Source: Sulfobacillus sp. (GTDB taxonomy: Bacteria; Bacillota; Sulfobacillia; Sulfobacillales; Sulfobacillaceae). From it: a DNA stretch of 64,000 nt. The stretch's first letter is position 1. Each line of letters begins with the position of its first letter. Made by a program: the position numbers and the translations under genes. Shown piece by piece: positions 43,598-52,312 of the stretch. The notes under the pieces are model-generated. The model had not been told where the DNA came from. It worked only from the letters and a program-made list of their open reading frames with translations, and searched no databases. The stretch spans positions 1-64,000 of the forward strand of contig DAHWKJ010000028.1 in assembly GCA_027343695.1 (NCBI GenBank). Reading direction: 5' to 3'.

Positions 43598-44974
43598 ATG
43601 TTTAAAAATGTATGGAGCGTCCAGCACAACATGGGGTCCCCTGCACCCGATGTGGTTTTAATCCCAGCCCCTGCCTACTCGGCCTTCATGGGTCGTTCCG
43701 CTTCTCGCGTGAGTTCAAAACCGTTATTAATCGTGGAATCGGGACTGCCAGACGTTGTACTGGTACCACAAGCCAGCACAAGCCGAAAGACTCTAAAAAT
43801 GTTCAAAGAGGCGGCACAACTGGCCAAAGACCTCTCTCCGGCGCGCATTGCTATCGTTGTCGATACCCTTTCCCCATCGGAAACTGCCGCAGCGCTCTGG
43901 GGTGCCGGCCAAGCGCTCTATCGATATCGTGACCTCGCCCATGAAACCACGGGTCCTAAAGTCATAGTGGTGTCGTCTGACGGTGATGAGTCACGGCTAA
44001 ACGCGCTCTTGGTAATCGTTCAAAACCAGTCCTTGGCGCGCGACTTAGTGAACTTGCCGTCCAATCTTAAATCACCGCACCAACTGGCGCACTGGATGCA
44101 ATCGGGGAGTCCCCAACATATCACCTGGCAGACGATTGACGAGGCCGCACTGAAAGAACTCGGCGCAGGAGGCATTCTTGGTGTGGGACAAGGTAGCGAC
44201 AGGCCGCCCTGTATGCTGGTGGGCCGCTATGAAGGACGACCTGGGGACCCGTGGATTGGATTGGTCGGGAAGGGCATTACCTTCGACAGCGGAGGCATCT
44301 CGCTCAAGGCAGGCGAGGGAATGGGACGCATGAAAGGAGACATGGGCGGTGCGGCGGCCGTGGTCGGGGCGATTCGCGCCATTGCGGAGAGTGGCCTGGC
44401 GGTGAATGTACTGGCTGTGACCCCTCTGGCTGAGAATCTTCCGGGTGGGGGGGCGTACCGGCCTGGAGACGTCCTTACCATGATGGATGGTACCACCGTG
44501 GAGGTGATTTCGACCGATGCGGAGGGGCGTCTCGTATTAGGCGATGGGGTAACTTGGGCCTTGCGTCAAGGGGTCAGTGCGGTGGTCGATATTGCCACCC
44601 TGACTGGGGCCAACGTGGTCGCCTTGGGCGGAATCCGCAGCGGTCTATTGTGCACCGATGATGATCTGAAACAAATGGTGATCGACGCAACCGAAAGCAT
44701 GGCAGAACCCTGTTGGGAGTTGCCCCACGATGAGGACTATCTGGAGCTGATCAAGACCCCGATTGCCGATCTCAAAAATAGCGGGGGTCGGCCAGCCGGG
44801 ACCGTCACCGCGGGACTATTTGTCGGACACTTTGCTAAAACCATCCCATGGGCCCATTTAGACATTGCCGGATTAGCATTCGAGGCGGGATCCGGTATTG
44901 GGACCGGGGCGACCGGGTTCGGGGTGGCTAGCTTAGTCGAAATTTGCCGGCGGTTTGGAGAGCGAGCCCAGTAA
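43598..44974 (+). CDS. pepA: Leucyl aminopeptidase (M17)
   Basis: 458 aa. The C-terminal catalytic domain has metal-binding GKGITFDSGGISLKAGEGMGRMKGDMGGAAAV and VISTDAEGRLVLGDGVTW (usually NTDAEGRL), with two-metal and catalytic Lys/Arg residues retained. The N-terminal macro-like domain is present. It releases N-terminal residues in the cytoplasm as a hexamer. SD GGAGGTG. The last 42 bp overlap the convergent EamA gene. Confidence 0.93.
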   Translation: MFKNVWSVQHNMGSPAPDVVLIPAPAYSAFMGRSASRVSSKPLLIVESGLPDVVLVPQASTSRKTLKMFKEAAQLAKDLSPARIAIVVDTLSPSETAAALWGAGQALYRYRDLAHETTGPKVIVVSSDGDESRLNALLVIVQNQSLARDLVNLPSNLKSPHQLAHWMQSGSPQHITWQTIDEAALKELGAGGILGVGQGSDRPPCMLVGRYEGRPGDPWIGLVGKGITFDSGGISLKAGEGMGRMKGDMGGAAAVVGAIRAIAESGLAVNVLAVTPLAENLPGGGAYRPGDVLTMMDGTTVEVISTDAEGRLVLGDGVTWALRQGVSAVVDIATLTGANVVALGGIRSGLLCTDDDLKQMVIDATESMAEPCWELPHDEDYLELIKTPIADLKNSGGRPAGTVTAGLFVGHFAKTIPWAHLDIAGLAFEAGSGIGTGATGFGVASLVEICRRFGERAQ

Positions 44975-45793
44975 AATTCCCCCTAGAATCAGGAAAATGC
45001 CGAGCCACTGCACCATGAATGTGTGTTGACCCACGAGGATTCGAGACAAAATGATGGCGACCGGTAGTTCGGCGGCGGCAACGATAGCCGTAGAGCCTCC
45101 GCCCAATTGTGGGGCGTTGCGGTAGATCAGCCATAACGGGATGGCTTGGCTAAATAGGCCAACTAGCGCCCCCCAAACCCAGACTCGGTGTGGTGGGTTA
45201 GCTAGGCTCCACACGTGATAGACGGTGACGACAATAAGACCCCCTAGGGTCGTGGAGACGAATGCCCGCGGCCAAGGGGTGTCAGTCGCCGAAAACCGGC
45301 TGGACCAGACTAAGGTCAAAGCGTATCCGAGCCCGGCTAGTACGCCCCATAAAATCCCCACGACTGACCATCGATGGGGGCCTAATGGTACCGCTAACAG
45401 GGTTCCACCGAGGATGATGGCAATGCCAAGCCACTGAAATCGAGAAGGCTTTTTGCCGTAGAATACCCACTCCAATAAGGGGGCTTGCCACGCGAATTGG
45501 AATAAGAGCAAAATGGCAAAGCCGGGGCTCAATAGGGCTATGCTACGATAGTAGGTGAGACCCGTTACTGCGGCAGCCAGGCCAATGAATAGGATCAAAC
45601 CAGGCTTTTCTAGGGTTAGGCGGTGACGGCGGGAGACGATTCCGGTCATCACCAAGAAGAATGTAATTGGCAGAGGGTATTGTGCGATAGTGAGCCACGA
45701 GATGGGGATGTCGCGGAGCGATGCCATTTTTACAATAGGGGTGATGGCCCCATAGGATATGGCGGCGACCAGGACCATCAGCATGGCGGTCAC
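44933..45793 (-). CDS. EamA/DMT-family transporter
   Basis: About 286 aa with ten hydrophobic segments in two EamA repeats (VAAISYGAITPIVKMASL... and GVLAGLGYALTLVWSSRF...). The typical end-of-repeat ILSRILVGQHTFMVQWLGIFLILGGILLG is present. The ORF is open to 45868, overlapping the upstream gene; I place the start at GTG 45793 on length and spacing, but no SD decides it. Substrate unknown, an exported metabolite or amino acid being usual for the family. Convergent overlap with pepA. Confidence 0.85.
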   Translation of the reverse strand: MTAMLMVLVAAISYGAITPIVKMASLRDIPISWLTIAQYPLPITFFLVMTGIVSRRHRLTLEKPGLILFIGLAAAVTGLTYYRSIALLSPGFAILLLFQFAWQAPLLEWVFYGKKPSRFQWLGIAIILGGTLLAVPLGPHRWSVVGILWGVLAGLGYALTLVWSSRFSATDTPWPRAFVSTTLGGLIVVTVYHVWSLANPPHRVWVWGALVGLFSQAIPLWLIYRNAPQLGGGSTAIVAAAELPVAIILSRILVGQHTFMVQWLGIFLILGGILLGSLSKPPANFD

Positions 45794-45809
45794 GCGTTGT
45801 CGCAACGAA

Positions 45810-46226
45810 CTAAAAACCAAATAGGCCGGTTGTGATACCACGGCCAAGCATGAGGAACAAAAATACATTCAAACCAAAGTAGACCCAAACTTCATGGAAT
45901 TTTCCATAATCGTTCTCCATCACGATTCTTAGGGAACGACCGGGCATGAGGCCACGCTCGACTCCAATGGTTAGGAGTGCGAGCACACCATATAAGACAT
46001 GTAAGGAGTCTCGCGGCCTTAAATGAACAAGGTAAAGGCTCGCTCCAGATACTGCCAATAGCAATACGCCAATTTGCGCCGCCGCTTGCCATCTCCAAAA
46101 TGCCGGATTTAGGGATTTTTGCTTTCGGGTACGCAACGCTGCAACACTGAGCCCGAGCGCCAGGAAAAACAATATAAATGCGAGAATCACATGAAGGTTG
46201 ATAAAGACCCGATACAAGAGCGGCAT
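45810..46226 (-). CDS. Four-helix membrane protein, unknown
   Basis: 138 aa with four predicted membrane helices (VILAFILFFLALGLSV, AQIGVLLLAVSGASLYLV, LHVLYGVLALLTIGV, WVYFGLNVFLFLMLG). SD GGAGGATACACC before the ATG. The short loops with HxxLA and HVLYG histidines could suggest haem or quinone contact, but this is speculative. Upstream of, and probably co-transcribed with, the EamA gene. Confidence 0.75.
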   Translation of the reverse strand: MPLLYRVFINLHVILAFILFFLALGLSVAALRTRKQKSLNPAFWRWQAAAQIGVLLLAVSGASLYLVHLRPRDSLHVLYGVLALLTIGVERGLMPGRSLRIVMENDYGKFHEVWVYFGLNVFLFLMLGRGITTGLFGF

Positions 46227-46562
46227 GGTGTATCCTCCGGGTTTGTCGTGACATTCCCCTCTCCGAGTCTAAACGAGCCTGCATCGGGTGGCAATAGATT
46301 ACGGGAAATCGGTGGCTCACGTACTGGCGGGCTTCATGCCAAGGAGCAAGTGATCTGTTAAAGCAAGAATCACCGGGGACGGTTCGCCGGCTGTCCTGCC
46401 GTTTTGGGGATAGGCCTTAGTCTCAGACCTTTGCAGCATATCCATTGATGAGCCCATAGATCCAAATTTCAAAAAAGGTATGCCGTAATGGCGGTTTCTG
46501 GGCTATTCTGGGATTATCTAGTGCGAGGAAGTCGCGTGAATGCAATGGAAGGAGATCTCAAC
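46227..46562. other. 336-bp divergent gap
   Basis: Upstream region shared by the minus-strand membrane protein gene and the plus-strand TGA-containing redoxin. No gene, repeat or clear promoter recognised. Confidence 0.5.
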
Positions 46563-47009
46563 ATGGCCCAACTCACCCCATTTGAAACCGTCGATATTGA
46601 CGGACATCCCATCACCCATGTGACGGTGAAAGATCATGCGCCGGCCCTGATCGTGATGCTGCGTGGATTATTTTGACCGTATTGCCGTAAAGAGCTCGGG
46701 GAGCTCGCAAAGGCACTGCCGATGTTCCGAGAAACGAAGATTGAGGTGGTGGTGATGGCACCTGACACGGTTGACGCATTAACGGAGTATCGGACCCATC
46801 ACGGATTAGACTGTCGCCTGGTCTCTGACCACGACGGACGATTGCTACAAAAATTGGGACAGCCTGTGCATTGGTGGCAGTTCGGGAGATTACCGGCCAC
46901 GTTGGCCGTGAGCCAGAGTGGTGAAGTGGTGTGGACTCATATCGGGCGGTCCGTCAGAGATATTCCTAAGTTCACCGAGGCGGCGACGTGGTTTACGGGA
47001 CAAAGTTGA
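46563..47009 (+). CDS. Peroxiredoxin/thioredoxin-like protein with in-frame TGA, predicted selenoprotein (UxxC)
   Basis: 148 codons in one frame from ATG 46563 (SD GAAGGAGA), interrupted only by TGA at 46674 (codon 38). Around it: IVMLRGLF-U-PYCRKELGEL, i.e. the redoxin active-site block (RGxxCPyC) with TGA exactly at the first cysteine. The rest of the AhpC/TSA-like thioredoxin fold is intact (IEVVVMAPDT, LVSDHDGRLLQKLG, cis-Pro loop GRLPATLAVSQSGEVVWTHIGRS). A hairpin suited to a bacterial SECIS follows. The ORF track lists it as two pieces. Predicted role: thiol-dependent peroxide or disulphide reduction. Alternative: recent Cys-to-stop mutation. SelA/B/C/D are not in the window. Confidence 0.8.
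46692..46706 (+). promoter_or_regulatory. Putative bacterial SECIS hairpin
   Basis: GAGCTC-GGG-GAGCTC, 15 nt after the TGA; alternatively a 5-bp stem with a CGGGG loop. TTGC (46682-46685) and GCAA (46707-46710) can add a lower stem. The loop begins with G and lies about 21 nt from TGA, within the window described for bacterial SelB-binding SECIS elements. Confidence 0.6.
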
Positions 47010-47086
47010 CGGCTCTGATGCAGATCGTCCTAGTTTGGGATAAACTTAGGAAATAGAAACCCAATCGGGTCAGGGAGGCTTAATTG

Positions 47087-48502
47087 ATGACGGGTTCAGG
47101 GATTCAATATATCATTCGGCTCAGTATGCAACGTGAACTGGTGCCCTTTCGGCAGTTGGTGGAACTAGTCGACGAAATTGGCGGGGATATCGTAGCACTA
47201 GACCTGGTCCGGGCAGAGGATCAGAGGACTATCCGGGACCTAACGGTGGTGATGCCGTCTCCGGAACACTTGAAGCAACTCGAAAAGGCTTTAGACGGCA
47301 TGCCCGGAACGGCGATTGAGAATGTTTCGGACAGAACTTTCTTGATGCATCTCGGTGGGAAAATAGAGATACAGCCCCGCGTACAAATTAAGACCCGAGC
47401 CGATCTATCGCACGTTTACACCCCGGGGGTAGCGCGGGTCGTACAAGCGATTGCCGATGATCCGAGTAAGGCGTTTCAATTGACCATGAAACGCAACACC
47501 GTTGCGGTGGTGACCGATGGGACGGCAATCTTAGGATTAGGGCACTTAGGGCCTAAGGCGGCATTGCCGGTGATGGAAGGGAAGGCCGTGCTGTTCAAGT
47601 GGCTCGCCAACGTAGATGCGATTCCAATTTGTCTCGATACCACGGATGTCGATGAAATCGTGGACACGGTGGTGCGGATTGCGCCCGGCTTTGGCGGGAT
47701 TAATTTAGAAGACATTGCGGCCCCGCGGTGTTTCGAGATTGAGGCGAGACTGCGGGAGCGCTTGGACATTCCGGTTTTTCATGACGACCAGCATGGCACT
47801 GCGGTGGTCATTTTAGCGGGACTATTAAACGCAGCCAAAGTCGTGAAGAAAGAATTAAAGGATCTCCGGGTGGTCGTGGCTGGCATTGGGGCAGCAGGGA
47901 CGGCCACCACTGAATTACTACTGGAAGCGGGGGTCACCGACATTGTGGGATACGATCGGATGGGTCCATTGACGTCGACCCATTCCTATGAGGGATACCC
48001 GGCGTGGGAAGCCTATGCCAAAAAGACCAATCCCTTTCATCGTGAGGGATCACTGGGTGACATTTTACGTGGAGCCGATGCCTTTGTCGGCGTCTCCTCC
48101 GGTAACCTACTCACTGTGGAAGATGTTGAAGGCATGGCTAAAGACCCGATTCTCTTCGTAATGGCGAATCCCGAGCCAGAAATTCGACCCGAACTCGTCC
48201 AATCTAAAGTGCGGGTTTTAGCGACGGGGCGATCGGATTATCCCAACCAAATCAATAACGTGTTGTGCTTCCCAGGTCTGTTCCGCGGGGTGCTGGATAG
48301 TCGTGCGAGCCGCATTACGACCGGTATGAAAATCGCGGCGGCGGAAGCGCTGGCGCAAGTGGTGAAACCTGATGAACTGTCGGCCGAATACATCATTCCT
48401 AGTGTGTTCAATCGGGAAGTCTCACTCCGAATCGCCCAAGCGGTAACCCATGCAGCCGAGGAAGAAGGCGTGGCGCGCCGTGTTGCGACGACGTTGCGGT
48501 AG
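47087..48502 (+). CDS. NAD-dependent malic enzyme with N-terminal ACT domain
   Basis: 471 aa. The first about 80 residues form an ACT-like regulatory domain (IQYIIRLSMQRELVPFRQLVELVDEIGGDI). The catalytic part has SHVYTPGVARVVQAIADD, VTDGTAILGLGHLGPKAALPVMEGKAVLFK, GFGGINLEDIAAPRCFEIE, VFHDDQHGTAVV and the Rossmann VVVAGIGAAGTATTELL. It decarboxylates malate to pyruvate, and the ACT domain suggests allosteric control by an amino acid. The start is ATG 47087 (8 nt after GGGAGG), not the TTG three bases earlier. A hairpin follows. Confidence 0.93.
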   Translation: MTGSGIQYIIRLSMQRELVPFRQLVELVDEIGGDIVALDLVRAEDQRTIRDLTVVMPSPEHLKQLEKALDGMPGTAIENVSDRTFLMHLGGKIEIQPRVQIKTRADLSHVYTPGVARVVQAIADDPSKAFQLTMKRNTVAVVTDGTAILGLGHLGPKAALPVMEGKAVLFKWLANVDAIPICLDTTDVDEIVDTVVRIAPGFGGINLEDIAAPRCFEIEARLRERLDIPVFHDDQHGTAVVILAGLLNAAKVVKKELKDLRVVVAGIGAAGTATTELLLEAGVTDIVGYDRMGPLTSTHSYEGYPAWEAYAKKTNPFHREGSLGDILRGADAFVGVSSGNLLTVEDVEGMAKDPILFVMANPEPEIRPELVQSKVRVLATGRSDYPNQINNVLCFPGLFRGVLDSRASRITTGMKIAAAEALAQVVKPDELSAEYIIPSVFNREVSLRIAQAVTHAAEEEGVARRVATTLR

Positions 48503-48516
48503 ACTTCGCATCCATG

Positions 48517-48548
48517 GAGGACTAGAGCATGAGCATGCTCTAGTCCTC
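48517..48548 (+). terminator. Perfect hairpin after malic enzyme
   Basis: GAGGACTAGAGCATG and its exact complement with a 2-nt centre, 15 bp after the stop codon. No U-tract follows; terminator or RNA-stability element. Confidence 0.6.
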
Positions 48549-48615
48549 TCTGCGTTGGGGATTTGAGATGAACATGCCTTAGGCATTAGATCGGAAAGAA
48601 AAGCGAGGTACCATC

Positions 48616-48903
48616 GTGAAAAAGGGGCAATGGAGTTTTCAGGAGTGGCTTAAAGTCTTGTCTGCACCGGTACCATGGTCTCGCTCTGCGATTGGCCGGT
48701 TTCGAGTGGCCGGCCTGGTGGTCCTGGTGATGTTGCTCGCCAGTTATTGGTTCTTATGGATTGCAGTGAATGGCAAGATATCTTTGTGGTTGGCGGGACT
48801 CGGCGAGATTTTGGCGTTGCTGGTGATTTTGGGTACGTTTTACTGGGCGTTGGACAAGCGGCGTCGAGACGTTAGGGCGCATCAGAACCCCGAGTCGGAT
48901 TAA
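48616..48903 (+). CDS. Small two-helix membrane protein, unknown
   Basis: 95 aa from GTG 48616 (GAGGT upstream). Two membrane helices (VAGLVVLVMLLASYWFLWIAV and LWLAGLGEILALLVILGTFYWAL) and a basic C-terminus (DKRRRDVRAHQN). No homologue recognised. Its stop overlaps the convergent membrane protein gene by 4 bp. Confidence 0.6.
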   Translation: MKKGQWSFQEWLKVLSAPVPWSRSAIGRFRVAGLVVLVMLLASYWFLWIAVNGKISLWLAGLGEILALLVILGTFYWALDKRRRDVRAHQNPESD

Positions 48904-49415
48904 AGCTGTTTAAAGGATAGATGGGTTAAATGGCTGCCGGTCCGCAGTACCACATATCCCAACGCAATGACCGTACCTGACCACAGCGCCGCGGCCAGTA
49001 GCTCTCTCCCCCAAATGCTTTTTGGGGTCGCAACGGGGACTTCGGGATCGATCGGAGCCGCCTCTCTGAGGGTTTTGCGATGGAATCGTCGACCTACTAA
49101 GACACCAATTCCGACACCGATGGCCAGTAAGATGATTCGTGTCATCCACACGCCATGGGATTGAGTGGCGCTAGCAATCGCATGGGGACTACCCATGATT
49201 AAAGTGTGTTTGAGCTTGGAGATTTCGCGCTGAGCAGACACCATGGTACTTAAGGCTCCGAGGACAAAGGCTCCCCCTAAGAGAGGTACCTGGAGCGCGA
49301 TTATGACTAGCCACCAAGGCCAATGCCAGGGTGGCCATTTTGAAGACCTATTGGCTTTTAGGGTGGGAGACTCGTCATGCTTCTTGGTGGTGCGTAACGG
49401 CGCAACGCGTGGCAT
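48900..49415 (-). CDS. Membrane protein, unknown
   Basis: 171 aa with a basic N-terminus (MPRVAPLRTTKKHDE) and three hydrophobic segments (WWLVIIALQVPLLGGAFVLGAL, WMTRIILLAIGVGIGVLVG, LLAAALWSGTVIALGYVVL). AAAGGAGG lies 9 nt before the ATG, supporting expression. No family recognised. Confidence 0.65.
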   Translation of the reverse strand: MPRVAPLRTTKKHDESPTLKANRSSKWPPWHWPWWLVIIALQVPLLGGAFVLGALSTMVSAQREISKLKHTLIMGSPHAIASATQSHGVWMTRIILLAIGVGIGVLVGRRFHRKTLREAAPIDPEVPVATPKSIWGRELLAAALWSGTVIALGYVVLRTGSHLTHLSFKQL

Positions 49416-50093
49416 CCAGAACGCCTCCTTTGCCCCATTATACCCACGGGGTCAAGACCTAGACCTGAAAATCCGGTGAAAATCGAGTGTCCATGGAAAT
49501 TGCAGGGACTGCGTAGTGGTCACGTAACCAGGGAGAAGGCCCCGACCAGACAGGCGGGGGCCTTCTCCCTGGACACCCGGACGCCCCGGTCACATCAGCA
49601 GGGTTGCTGTTTGGGGCCGAATTGTCAGCTGCCGGAAAGACGACGGGTTGGGCTCTGTTGTTGATACCGGTACAGGTGGTTGCAACCCGCGGCCCGTTAG
49701 CCATGGCCTAGCCTCTCCCGGAACCGGCAGCGGTTACAGAGATTGTGAGCCCCCCAAGACGAAGACATTACTGAGGCGGCGCTGGCGCTGACCATGGCTT
49801 GGAAAGAGCATTTCGGCAAAGGGCTGGGTGAACCCCACACATTCGTCGGCCCATCCCATGGCGCCGTAGTTCCGGATTCGGCCATATTACTCGGATCGGA
49901 ATCTCAGATATTTCCACCAAACTGATGCCAAATAGTGACAAAACTTGCCAGTATATAGATAATATATAGAGGAATAGATGGGATTGATTTATATTTCCGC
50001 TTAAACATTCCTTAACTGGTAACTTAATCTTTGCCCATGGCGTTTGGATCATATAGTCATAGGGTGGTATTTCGAAGAAAGAAGGGTATCTAG
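49416..50093. other. 678-bp divergent gap with hairpin and possible coding remnant
   Basis: A 16-bp perfect hairpin sits at 49528-49572. Between about 49751 and 49923 the plus strand reads a short protein-like stretch (TEAALALTMAWKEHFGKGL...EPHTFVGPSHGAVV) with no start codon or SD, perhaps debris of a lost gene. An A/T-rich segment (49920-50010) probably holds the promoter of the L,D-transpeptidase gene. Confidence 0.35.
49528..49572. terminator. Long perfect hairpin in divergent gap
   Basis: CCAGGGAGAAGGCCCC pairs with GGGGCCTTCTCCCTGG (16 bp, 13-nt loop). No U-tract and no gene end nearby on either strand; may be a relic terminator or an insulator. Confidence 0.4.
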
Positions 50094-51794
50094 ATGATCG
50101 CATCAGGTCCACAAGCACCGCAGCGTACACGTCGCACCAAAGGCCGGTCAAAGCTATGGATATTAGTGATAGCCGCCGTGGCCGCGCTGCTAGTGGTCCT
50201 TTGGCGCATGAGCCCTCGGGTTATGCTGCGACCAAGTCAAGTCGGATTAGTCAAGGTTGGCCTAGGAGGGGTCGATGCCCAGGTGTCCCATGCGACGTTT
50301 ACCTACGGTAACCATACGGTGCCGTTATTGTTTCGGGGCAACCGTTTGGAACCCCTATCCATGGTCCCCGCAGGCGCCAGGGGGACCGCCCACTTCGTCG
50401 TCACAGGCCTCCCCATTCTATCGTGGTTGCCCGGAGGGACCGATGTCATTACGGTGCCGGTTGTGGTCCCCGCAGATCCCAAGGTGGCGATCACTCATGT
50501 TAATCGTCTGGTAAGTTCCGACATGGTCGTAGCCTTTCGGTCCCCGGTCGCTAAGGTCACCTACACGGCCTTGGGGAAGACTAAAACTCTCAGTCTGAAC
50601 GATCCCGCCAAAAGTGTAACCCTTCCGTTGGCGGTAGCCCATCCCGGGCAGACGGGAACCGTGTCCGTCAGTGCGAACGCGACACCATGGGAATCTCCGG
50701 GATCGGCGCAAACGGTGTCGTGGACGGCCGTGCCCTATGTGACCGTATCGGCATCTCCGTTAACGGAGATCTCACCGACGGGACAACTCACGGTGTCCTT
50801 TAGTCAATCGCTAAAGAGCGCCGATGTAAAGCAATGGCAGGTAGCACCAGCCACTGCGGGCACCTGGACGAGAATTAACGGGACTACGTACGCATTTACC
50901 CCCACAGGGACATTGGGATTCGGGCCGGGTGCGCTAGTGTCCGTGACCATCCCTGGGGGGGCCGGGGGCCCTGAAGCGAAAACCGGGTCATATTTAGCCC
51001 ATGCGATTAAATTAACTTGGACGACGACTCCGGGGTCGGTATTACGGCTTCAAGAATTGTTGGCCGAAGCCGGGTACTTGCCTGTAAATTGGCTGCCATC
51101 GAGTCCGGCAACTCATGCCGATACCATGGCATATCAAGTGTCGACCATTGGTAACCCCCCTCCTGGAAACTTTCAATGGAAATATCCAAATCTACCTCAA
51201 GCTCTTAAAAATCTTTGGAGCCCGGGACAGATGACGATGATAACGAAAGGCGCGATCATGCAATTTGAGCGGGTCAATGGGCTTAGCGTTGATGGCATAG
51301 CCGGACCTGCGGTGTGGAAGGCCTTGCTTAAAGACCGTATTGCCGGCAAGGTGAGCCCCGATGGCTATACGTACATTTCGGTTACGGAAAGTCTCCCCGA
51401 GACCTTAGAGCTCTGGGTAAATGGCAAACTAGTGTTATCGACCCCGGCTAACACTGGGATCCCGGCTACCCCGACGTATCTGGGTACCTATCCGATTTAT
51501 GAGCGGCTCACATTCCAAATTATGCGCGGGAAAAACCCCAATGGAGTACCTTATGCGGATCCAGTGCACTGGATTAACTACTTTAATGGGGGCGACGCGG
51601 TACATTCCTTTCCCCGAGCCAGTTATGGATTTCCCCAAAGTTTAGGTTGTGTAGAGTTGCCAATCGCGACCGGAGACACCGTGTATCACGCGGTGCATTA
51701 TGGAACTTTGGTCACAGTGAACGCCCCCGGGATTGCGCCAGCTCCAGCTACTGCCTCGACCTCTACCGGTTCGACGAGTACGTCTACGGGCTGA
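50094..51794 (+). CDS. L,D-transpeptidase (YkuD) with Ig-like and peptidoglycan-binding domains
   Basis: 566 aa. A basic start and membrane anchor (LWILVIAAVAALLVVLW) lead to two to three beta-rich Ig-like modules (about 50-310). A PG-binding segment follows (VLRLQELLAEAGYLPVN...GAIMQFERVNGLSVDGIAGPAVWKALL), then a C-terminal YkuD domain with catalytic HSFPRASYGFPQSLGCVELP (His and Cys). A Ser/Thr tail (STSTGSTSTSTG) ends the protein. It probably forms 3-3 peptidoglycan crosslinks or anchors proteins, outside the membrane. The ATG has GAAGGGTATC upstream. Confidence 0.92.
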   Translation: MIASGPQAPQRTRRTKGRSKLWILVIAAVAALLVVLWRMSPRVMLRPSQVGLVKVGLGGVDAQVSHATFTYGNHTVPLLFRGNRLEPLSMVPAGARGTAHFVVTGLPILSWLPGGTDVITVPVVVPADPKVAITHVNRLVSSDMVVAFRSPVAKVTYTALGKTKTLSLNDPAKSVTLPLAVAHPGQTGTVSVSANATPWESPGSAQTVSWTAVPYVTVSASPLTEISPTGQLTVSFSQSLKSADVKQWQVAPATAGTWTRINGTTYAFTPTGTLGFGPGALVSVTIPGGAGGPEAKTGSYLAHAIKLTWTTTPGSVLRLQELLAEAGYLPVNWLPSSPATHADTMAYQVSTIGNPPPGNFQWKYPNLPQALKNLWSPGQMTMITKGAIMQFERVNGLSVDGIAGPAVWKALLKDRIAGKVSPDGYTYISVTESLPETLELWVNGKLVLSTPANTGIPATPTYLGTYPIYERLTFQIMRGKNPNGVPYADPVHWINYFNGGDAVHSFPRASYGFPQSLGCVELPIATGDTVYHAVHYGTLVTVNAPGIAPAPATASTSTGSTSTSTG

Positions 51795-51808
51795 ACCGAG
51801 TTCAGCCC
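51788..51808 (+). terminator. Hairpin overlapping the L,D-transpeptidase stop codon
   Basis: GGGCTGAAC-cga-GTTCAGCCC, a 9-bp perfect stem containing the stop codon. A second 11-bp stem (CACGGACCAGA/TCTGGTCCGTG) lies at 51838-51879. Neither has a strong U-tract. Confidence 0.5.
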
Positions 51809-51837
51809 CCGACTATTGTAGTGGCCCATAGGACCAT

Positions 51838-51879
51838 CACGGACCAGAATGGCTCTCCGGTAGAGGCATCTGGTCCGTG
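51838..51879 (+). terminator. Second hairpin after the L,D-transpeptidase gene
   Basis: CACGGACCAGA and TCTGGTCCGTG form an 11-bp stem with a 20-nt loop; the tail GCATTTAAC is weakly U-rich. Confidence 0.45.
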
Positions 51880-52312
51880 GCATTTAACATGAAGTCTGAA
51901 ACTGGTGTGGACTAACTGGCAAGGGTCATTGTCATCGCGATCACTCCATCATTTTTACCACGATGCAAGGTTCGCTGGGAATGGCTTACCACAATTCCCA
52001 TATTCGGTAGTATCGGTCAACCCGTCTCTCCAGTGTTATTTCAAGGTGAAATACTGTCTTAAGCCCCTCATTCATCCATTTCCGATCCAAATTCGGTTTG
52101 CCAACCTCATTGAGATTAGTGTTAAGATAGAAGGGCAAGGATGCCTACAAGTGTCTCCTGCGGCCGATGTAAAAGATTTCTTTCAACTGGGTTGCTCGCA
52201 ATTTTGGCATCCAAATATCCCGTAATCTTGGAGGGACATTAACCTAGGACGAGGATCTTCTTCGCACGACGATCTTTGGCGGGAAGGCTCCCTCGAAAGA
52301 TTTGTCTCGGTG
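51880..52312. other. Gap between convergent transpeptidase and EAL genes
   Basis: The 518-bp interval after the L,D-transpeptidase gene starts with two hairpins; the remainder shows nothing I can support. The 106-aa ORF at 51905-52225 lacks an SD and protein-like composition. Confidence 0.5.

Noticed and set aside
46488-46676. Separate 62-aa ORF ending at TGA and separate 95-aa ORF at 46722
   Set aside because: Both are in one frame and together make a single redoxin; they are better read as one gene with TGA as selenocysteine.
51905-52225. 106-aa ORF after the L,D-transpeptidase
   Set aside because: No SD, no recognisable domain, and aromatic/Cys-rich composition unlike neighbours.
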